NCBI GenBank assembly: GCA_030180135.1
Contig: CM058234.1
Coordinates: 27,872,766-27,936,765 of the forward strand
Length of the DNA: 64,000 nt
Direction of reading: 5' to 3'
Origin: Orychophragmus violaceus
Lineage: Eukaryota; Streptophyta; Magnoliopsida; Brassicales; Brassicaceae
In this document: positions 57,351-64,000 of the stretch, piece after piece
Layout: every line of letters starts with the position of its first letter
How positions within the stretch are numbered: position 1 is the first letter of the stretch
Notes under the pieces: generated by a model
What the model saw: only the letters and a program-made list of their open reading frames with translations
Databases searched by the model: none
What the model was told of the DNA's origin: nothing
Made by a program: the position numbers and the translations under genes

Positions 57351-58739
57351 TCATTCTTTCTTCTGGGTCCAAATTTTTATAGACTTATCGAGTGAGCCTG
57401 ATGCGATCAAGTTTTCTGTCGGGTGGCAAGCCACGCTCATGACAGGCTCAATATGACCCTCAAGTTTCTGAAGCAATTTCCTGGAGTTCAGCTCCCACAT
57501 GTATACACACTTGTCCTCGGATCCACTAACTACTCGCTTTCCATTTGTGACGGAGAACGCAGAGGAAATGGAGTGCTGAGAGTTGGCGTGGCCGGTGTAT
57601 GTTTTAATGAATTTAGAAGAAGAAATATTCCACAACCTCTGTAAATTTAGGAATATAATGGAGAGATCAGTGCATTAATGACGAATCATGAGAATTTACA
57701 TCTTCTACAATACCCTATTGATACAAAATAAAATCAAACACCAAAAGATGTATTTTCTAAGCTACGACTATTCTCCAATACTCTTGAAATCTTGTTCAAT
57801 AACTAAAGATATAAGCTTTCACTGCATAGAAAGAACCTTAGACCAAAAACAATGTTGCAAACTTAGTTTTAGTGGCTTCTCCTACTGTCCTACATCGATT
57901 TCTTTCGACAGAATCTAGAATCTAAATTAACACGCTATGCCTAAATCTTAATGCTTTTCTACAGATCACTAAAGAGCAAAACGAGAAATCACATAGCAAA
58001 CATCAACTCTCTTAGATGGATTCAGGAAGATATTACAATGAGAAGCATCCGATGGGGAGGAAGAAGAACTCACCAGCGTGTTATCGAGTGTACCAACGAG
58101 GATGAATTTGCCGTTGGGGGAGAACTTCACGAAGGAAACAGGAGGATTCTCATCGTCGATTAGAGTTTTCACGCAGTGTCCAGTCCCGGAATCCCATATG
58201 CGGCACAACCCATCATAGCTACTCGAAACAATGAGAGACCCGTCGCGATTGAAATCCACGGCGGTGACGGGATCGGAATGCGCGGGAAGAACTTTCAAGC
58301 ACTTTCCTGTTCTCACATCCCAGATCCGAACAGTTTCGTCGAAGGAGCCAGAGACAATCATGTTTGATTGTGGATTGAAATTGACGCATAAGGCGTAATT
58401 AGTGTGCCCGTGAAGCGTCTTGATCAGTGAACCGGTCTCAACGTCCCACAGCTTTAGGGTTTTGTCATCGGAAGCTGAGACGATATACCTCGCGCCTGAA
58501 GAGAAAGCAACATCGGAGATGCCGTTCTCGTGGCCGGTGAACACTTGTACGGTCTCGGCGACAGATTCTCCGTCGACGTTGATAGCGTAAGTCCGGATTG
58601 TCTTGTCGGCGGATGCGGAAGCGAGGAGGCGGCCATCGAAGGAGAATTTCAGGGAGGATACGGCGCGATCGTGAGATGTTAGGGTTTGGGAGTGAACGTA
58701 AGGGGTGAAAGATGCTGCTGCTGGAACTTCTTCTGCCAT
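57351..58739 (-). CDS. WDR5A: WDR5a homologue, WD40 subunit of COMPASS histone H3K4 methyltransferase
   Basis: Two exons on the minus strand: 58739-58074 and 57638-57351, joined at GT (58073) and AG (57639) with phase 0. Together 954 bp, 317 residues, the same length as Arabidopsis WDR5a. It starts MAEEVPAAASFTPYVHSQ and ends IKIWTQKKE. Seven WD40 repeats can be followed, with KTIRTYAI, KTLKLWDVETGSLIK, ETVRIWDVRTGKCLK, GLCRIWDSGTGHCVK, LRLWNISSSKF, KCVYMWELNSRKLLQ and KSIKIWTQ ends. WDR5 scaffolds the SET-domain methyltransferase and binds histone H3 tails. In plants WDR5a supports H3K4me3 at loci such as FLC. No lesion seen. A MITE lies 55 bp upstream of the ATG. Confidence 0.96.
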
Positions 58740-58793
58740 TTCTGTTAGGGTTTTGGAAAGGGGGCTCTGTCCAAGGAGAGAGACGACCACTTC

Positions 58794-59346
58794 TAGGGCT
58801 GGGCGTTCGGGTACTCATTCGGGTTCGGTTCGGGTTCGGGTATTATCCGATACCCGAAATACTTTAACTTAAACCCCATTCGGATATTTTTAAATATCGG
58901 GTCGGGTTCGGTTCGGGATATATCGGGTTCGGTTCGGGTTCAGATACCCGAAATCACCATAAATTTTATGAAAACTCGGAAAAATTACTCAAAAATATTA
59001 AAAATATTTGAATTATCCAATTATCCCATAAAAACATATACTTAAATTACCTAAAAGTATTAGAAATTACTCAAAAATATATGTATTACCCTAAATATAA
59101 AAACATAAACGACACAAATTACTAAAAAATGCTCGAAAGTATTAGAACTAACCGAAACTAGATTAAACTTTGAGTTACTTCGGGTATCCGTTCGGGTTTG
59201 GTTCGGATTCGGATATTACCCGATACCCGAAATACTTTAATTTAAGCTCCATTCGGATATTTTTAAAAATCGGTTCGGATCGGGATCGGGTTTTTTAAAT
59301 CGGGTTCGGATTCGGGTTCGGGTTTCGGGTAAAATGCCCAACCCTA
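58794..59346. mobile_element. hAT-type MITE in the WDR5a upstream region
   Basis: 553 bp with terminal inverted repeats TAGGGCTGGGC / GCCCAACCCTA (one mismatch) and a perfect 8-bp target duplication ACCACTTC (58786-58793 and 59347-59354). The 8-bp duplication and ends fit the hAT superfamily. Inside the ends are CGGGTTCGGTT-rich arms and a short AT-rich centre, giving a strong foldback. No coding capacity. Confidence 0.93.
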
Positions 59347-59354
59347 ACCACTTC

Positions 59355-60080
59355 AATCAAAATTGTGGGGGTGTAGTATTTTTAGAGTAACTAGGTGTCA
59401 ATCATGCGAGAAATTGAAATAAATTTATTCAATCATATATTTAAACTCAATTCTATAAAAATTTAAATCTTCAAGATTTAAATCTTTTGATATTAGTTTT
59501 AAGAATTCATGTGTGTAAATTCTAAAATCTCTACAATATAGCTTAAATTTTGTTTCTATTCATTTAGTCATAAAAATCTATTCTAATTGATTTCAAATGA
59601 CTCTATGTACAAAGATTTTTAAAATCATTTAGTTTTGAATAACAGTGGATTTTAAAATAGTATTTGAAATCTTAATTGAATAACATCAAATTTTAAAATC
59701 TTTTAGGTATGATTTACAAATAAGAGATCCAATAACACCAGATTTTAAAGCATGATTTAGAATCATTAATTGAATAACAAATGGATTACAAAACCTATAG
59801 AATTGACTTTAAATCACATATTGAATAACACCACCTTAGTGTGATTGGTAAAAGTTTAGTGGGAGAGACAGAGAAATAAAAATAGGGAGAGAGAGGGAAG
59901 CTATAATAACTAGATTCGTGAGTAATTTTTATTCTTTTTTTTTGTCGACTAGAATAATTTTTTTTTTACGACTAAATCATAACTATTGATCAACAAAATA
60001 TTGTTAGGTTACAAATTCAAAGACTAATACAAAATTACATCGACACATTTATTACATACATAAGTATGAGCCAAAGGGAA
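59355..60080. other. AT-rich stretch with recurring GAATAACA words
   Basis: No ORF. Words like TTGAATAACACCA and TTTTAAAATC recur between 59600 and 59840, suggesting an old MITE or repeat that I cannot delimit. Confidence 0.35.
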
Positions 60081-60137
60081 CTTGACGATGCTTTCCGAAG
60101 AGTAGTATTATTCGCTAACCGATCATAATATCAGTTA

Positions 60138-60960
60138 TTATCCATCTTCATATTTGATCTTTCTGTAATGTGATTTGTATGCAGCATCTTTTGGCTGAAC
60201 ATTCGTTGAATAAAACACATCCTGAAACCTGATGAGTCGCAATGAAACTCCGGAGAGAAGACACATTGGTATCAACACTTCCGTATCAAGGTCTTTGTGA
60301 TGAAACTTGTCTCTGAAATTTGTTTTCTGGTTGAAAATGATGTATTTCCCGACGATATATTCCTTTGTCGTTGCATACTTGTCAACACCGCAATGTACTG
60401 ATTCCATGAATATTTCCGAGATGGTCTTCGCCATAACAAACCTGAGTGGATTTGCATAAGCCATCGTAAGATCACGAAATAGTGAATTTCGGGAACAACC
60501 ACAAATCTAGAGAATATATTTGACAAAAACACGGTAGATAACACCGGAAAGAAACCGGCAGATGTGCCGGACAAGATTCCAATCGCTAAGAGGAGAAGAA
60601 GTCTGATATTTATATGTATATGGCAGTGTCGGTGAAAATGGATCTGAACACCATGAGACTGCACATAGAACCAACCCACCGGAGAACCGGTCTCCATAAA
60701 GCAGAAATGATCGTGAGTGATGGTACAATGATTCAATCGCAGAAGTGATTACCCAAGAAACCATTATCACCTAAAAAAATTGTTTATAGAATACCGAGAA
60801 ACAGATTCCACCGATCACGGCGAGAGGAGAACGAGTCGCTTGACGGTGACCAGGGACACGAACCGAGATTACGTCGGAACTTCGTCTCCATAAACGTTGG
60901 AATATGCTATTCCACACCATACTTATTGATCCCTAATAGAAAAGAAAACAAAGGAAAGAG
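60138..60960 (-). pseudogene. Unrecognised broken gene
   Basis: On the minus strand three coding-like pieces follow each other: MVWNSIFQRLWRRSSDVISV (from about 60920), MIMVSWVITSAIESLYHHSR (60770-60507), and MAYANPLRFVMAKTISEIFM to HYRKIKYEDG (60464-60138). The frame changes and stops between them suggest introns or decay; the apparent gap before the second piece is too short for a plant intron. The middle part is fairly hydrophobic. I do not recognise the family. Confidence 0.3.
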
Positions 60961-61559
60961 GAGACCGACGCCGGCCGTAAACTATTGTCGAGAAGAAAAC
61001 TTTTTTATCGCTTTTTGTGTCTTACTGGTTTTAAGAGAGAAAAGCGGTTTATTCTAGAGTAATTTGTATTCATCTTCAATTTTTAAAGGGAAAATTTAAT
61101 GTTATATCACACTTTTCCCTGGGATAGAGCTGGAAAAAAATTCCTCCACTTTCCTATTGATTGGTAAAACACAAACGGGATAGAGCTGAATAAAATTCCC
61201 TCTCTCTCTTTTCCCTAGATGTCAACCAATCAGATCTTTAATTTTTAAATATAAACAAATACTTTTAAACTTTAATATTTCAAAATAAATTTTAAATATA
61301 TCTAAAACTATGAATATTTTATATTCATGTAAAATAAATAATTAAATACATTAAAATGACACTTAAAAAAATATTCAACATCGAAGACATAACTATAAAT
61401 TTACTTCAAAAGAGTTTGATAAATAAAAAATTATTTTAGATAAATCATGCATATTTTATATTTACTTTTTCGTTATTTGTGTCATGTAATGTCATGTTAT
61501 CGACTACCAAAAACAGTAACAACGAAGTTGACATGGATAGTATCTAAATTCTAGTGGAG
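60961..61559. other. AT-rich spacer with a short direct repeat
   Basis: Holds two copies of a GGGATAGAGCTGRA word with an AATTCC tail, near 61121 and 61178; otherwise nothing supportable. Confidence 0.4.
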
Positions 61560-63180
61560 TTCGGGAGGGTCAAGTTCATGTAGGCATTGGATGTCAAGGG
61601 ACAAGTTATGCAATGACAAAAGATGGTGGTATTGGATTTCAGGCCTTTACGGATGTCAACACGGCTTTCTTAGCAAAACAGCTATGGAGATTACTTAACA
61701 AACCGAATATTCTTTTCTCAAGAGTTTTCAAGGGCAGATATTTTCGGAACACGGATCCTCTAGATCCGATTAGATCATATTCTTCATCTTATGGATGGAG
61801 AAATATTATCTCAGCTAGATCTATGGTTAAAAAATAACTTATTAAAAAGGTGGGAACAGGAGAATCCATTTCGATATGGAATGACACATGGATACCATCC
61901 TGTCGCTCGAGACCAGCGAAACAAAAACTGAACATTACACAATGTCTGACTACGGTCAACCAGTTGATTGATCAGCAAAATAAGGTTTGGAATAAACAGC
62001 TGATTGCGTTGATAATTGACCCTGAGGATGTGGCTTTGATTGAGAGTATCCCGATCAGTCGCCTGAGCCGTTCTGATTCTATTGGATGGCATTACACAAA
62101 AACATGAAGGTATATGGTGAAATCGGGTTATTACGTAGAAAAGACTGTACCAAATAGTGGAGAAGACATCGTTTTTGTCGGAACGAATATCAAATGTGTT
62201 CAAGCCTTCTCATGGAAAATAAAATGTCCACCCAAAATTAGACATTTCATTTGGCAGGCAATATCATGATGTTTATTGGTATCAAAGAATTTACGAACAC
62301 GGGGAATAAAGTGTGACACACGGTGTGTTAGATGTGGAGCAAAAGAGGAAACAATTAATCATGTTCTATTTGAATGTCCTCCGGCAATTCAGACATGGGC
62401 TCTGTCAAAAATCCCAATAAGTCCGTACATCTTTCCTTCAACATCCATATATGTAAATATGGATTACTTGTTTTGGAGATTACCTTCGGGCAATATAAAC
62501 AAGCACTATCCCTGGATTTTATGGTACATTTGGAAAAGTATGAATGATATGGTTTATAATCATTTTGATAGAGATCCTCAGGAGACAGTAAGGACGGCAG
62601 AGTTAGAATCTGAAACTTGGGGAGATGTACAATTAATTGAGGTCAAAATACCCGTGGAAAACAGAGCAGACACACGGATGGGATGAAAGGAGTTGGAATT
62701 TAAGGGACACTGGTGTTTCATCGATTGGTCTTGGAAGGAAGGAGATATTTTTCAGGACAAGGGTGATATAGTTGTTACAAAGGAGGTGTAAATGTGTTTA
62801 TGAGAGCGATGAATATCAAGACTAGTTTATCACCTCTTCATGCAAAGTTCGAAGCTCTAATATAGTCTATGAATGCATGAAGGTTTATAAACAATCTCAT
62901 ATCACTTTTGCAACGGATTGTTCAGAACTGGTGAAGATAGTGTCAGAATCAGAAGAATTTACAGCATTCTCTATCTACCTAAAGGAGTTTGAGCGAAGGA
63001 AGAAGTTCTTTTCGACTTTCGACCTCATACATATTTCACGAATAAGAAATCAGACCGCAGATAGATTAGCACGGAGCGCTCGTCTAAGGCAGTCGATCAG
63101 TGTTCATGTTGGACCAGAGCCACCAACATGGTTAATTGAAAGTTAGGTTCTTTTTGTATCTTGTTGTCAACAAAAAAATA
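61560..63180 (+). mobile_element. LINE (L1-type) ORF2 3' part
   Basis: Plus strand. Post-RT block GGIGFQAFTDVNTAFLAKQL, WRLLNKPNILFSRVFKGRYF, SISIWNDTWIPSCRSRP. Then the zf-RVT zinc domain CDTRCVRCGAKEETINHVLF-ECP (62305-62380), the WILWYIWKSMNDMVYNHF block, and an RNase H (RVT_3) domain (62700-63146) with ATDCSELVKIV and HISRIRNQTADRLARSAR. Several stops (for example near 61836, 62105, 62268, 62684) mark it as dead. It ends with a stop at 63146 and a TTGTTGTCAACAAAAAAAT tail near 63180. Independent of the LINE at 16862. Confidence 0.85.
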
Positions 63181-63704
63181 TTACATAAATGTTACCATGC
63201 ATATTTAAATAAAGAAGTAACTGTATGTTAAGTTGTAAGTTTTGATATATGCATTAAAAGAATCTTGAATTGTTTGATGTTCCAACATATATTCCATGTA
63301 ACATGAATATATAAGATTAATGATATTGTCATAATTTTGTAGTGATTAACCATGTTAAAGGTTGTAATGCTTGAAAAAAAAGAAATCGTAACTCCAATGG
63401 TTGTAATGTTTGAAAAATCATATCTAGAATAATCTCTTCCAATAAGAATTCCACAATTTTAATAAATCTGAAACTTTATAGTGAACTAATAATATCACAG
63501 ATAAATAATGAGTTGGTTTAGTGTTACCCAAAATAATGTTTCTTTTGATGTTTAAAGCCATTTTCATCTCCATCTTTTAAAACCTTAGCTAGACATGATC
63601 ACAATTTTAATGACAATAAAATAAAATATTTAAAAAGTTAAAAGAAATAATTTTTAGTTATGTTAGCATCTTATCTTATGTGTTTTTATGTTGTGAATAT
63701 ATAT
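63181..63704. other. AT-rich spacer
   Basis: No ORF or RNA gene seen. Confidence 0.5.
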
Positions 63705-64000
63705 ATATTTTATGGGAAAAAACCTTAAAAATACCTAACGTGAATTACATTTTCCAGAAAATGCCCAAACTTTTAGCGTTGTCTGAAAAATACCTAACGT
63801 TATTTTGGTTGCCTTCTAAATACCCCCATTTTCAAATTTAGTTATTTTTATCCCCAGTTTTAACCATGGTTAGGTTAGCTCGTTAATGGTTTTTGAAATT
63901 CGGTGTCAAAATAACGAAATTTGAAAGTTGGAGTATTAAAAAGATAACCAAAATAAAGTTGAGTATATAATAGAAAATAAGTATGTCTGGAACAATAGCT
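63705..64000. repeat. Edge of an unclassified repeat
   Basis: AAAAATACCTAACGT occurs twice (about 63727 and 63787) in a stretch of words (CCTTAAAAATACC, AAATGCCCAAACTTTT) of the kind often seen at ends of plant DNA transposons. It runs off the window, so its class cannot be decided. Confidence 0.4.

Noticed and set aside
59385..59840. A second MITE next to the hAT MITE
   Set aside because: Possible inverted words (ACTAGGTGT and ACTAAGGTGG) are too weak and no target duplication was found.
1..64000. tRNA, rRNA or other structural RNA genes
   Set aside because: No tRNA-like cloverleaf with A and B boxes or rRNA sequence was recognised; the TGGTATCAGAGC sites are primer sites, not tRNA genes.

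Overview
This is eukaryotic plant nuclear DNA, very probably from a Brassicaceae (Arabidopsis-like) genome. It has intron-containing genes, plant Ty1/Copia and Ty3/Gypsy retrotransposons with plant-type primer sites, LINEs, MULE-like elements and a hAT-type MITE. The two intact host genes are close relatives of Arabidopsis chloroplast BCAT3 and the COMPASS subunit WDR5a. From memory those are near neighbours on Arabidopsis chromosome 3, so the window looks like that locus inflated by transposons.

Layout. Positions 1-360 hold a Copia remnant. Positions 361 to about 16150 are the 5' part of a minus-strand Tat-like Gypsy element, split by Copia element 1 (1118-15665), which is itself split by Copia element 2 (5708-12945): a three-level nest. 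Positions 16862-23477 are the 3' end of a LINE, split by an apparently intact chromovirus (17766-23168) with identical LTRs and one open gag-pol frame. Then come a small hydrophobic ORF and the ten-exon BCAT gene (24091-26748, minus). Positions 27626-46817 are a second, decayed Tat-like Gypsy element (minus) with an antisense ORF and a 28-bp tandem array. It carries a truncated Athila-like element (about 29890-31958) and Copia element 3 (35349-42424). Positions 47385-50570 hold MULE-related coding fragments (MuDR N-terminus, DUF1985). About 52207-56215 is a transposon-like block with inverted ends, many TGTCCA words and a captured UGT76-like gene fragment. A LINE RNase H fragment follows, then two-exon WDR5a (57351-58739, minus) with a 553-bp MITE 55 bp upstream of its ATG, a broken unknown ORF cluster, and a last LINE 3' end (61560-63180).

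The most unusual signal is a repeated module of two 14-bp palindromes (cores TCGATCGA) set 20-22 bp, mostly 21 bp, apart. It occurs in the LTRs and leaders of all three Copia elements and also in the unrelated Athila-like element. In the Copia leaders it is enclosed by TTTCGC / GCGAAA arms, so each copy can fold as a long hairpin. All three Copia leaders also carry a plausible splice donor in the LTR end and an acceptor just before the gag ATG. Splicing there would remove primer site and hairpins together.

All assignments were made by reading the sequence and by family knowledge; no database search was run. Ages quoted from LTR differences are hand counts and assume about 7e-9 substitutions per site per year.
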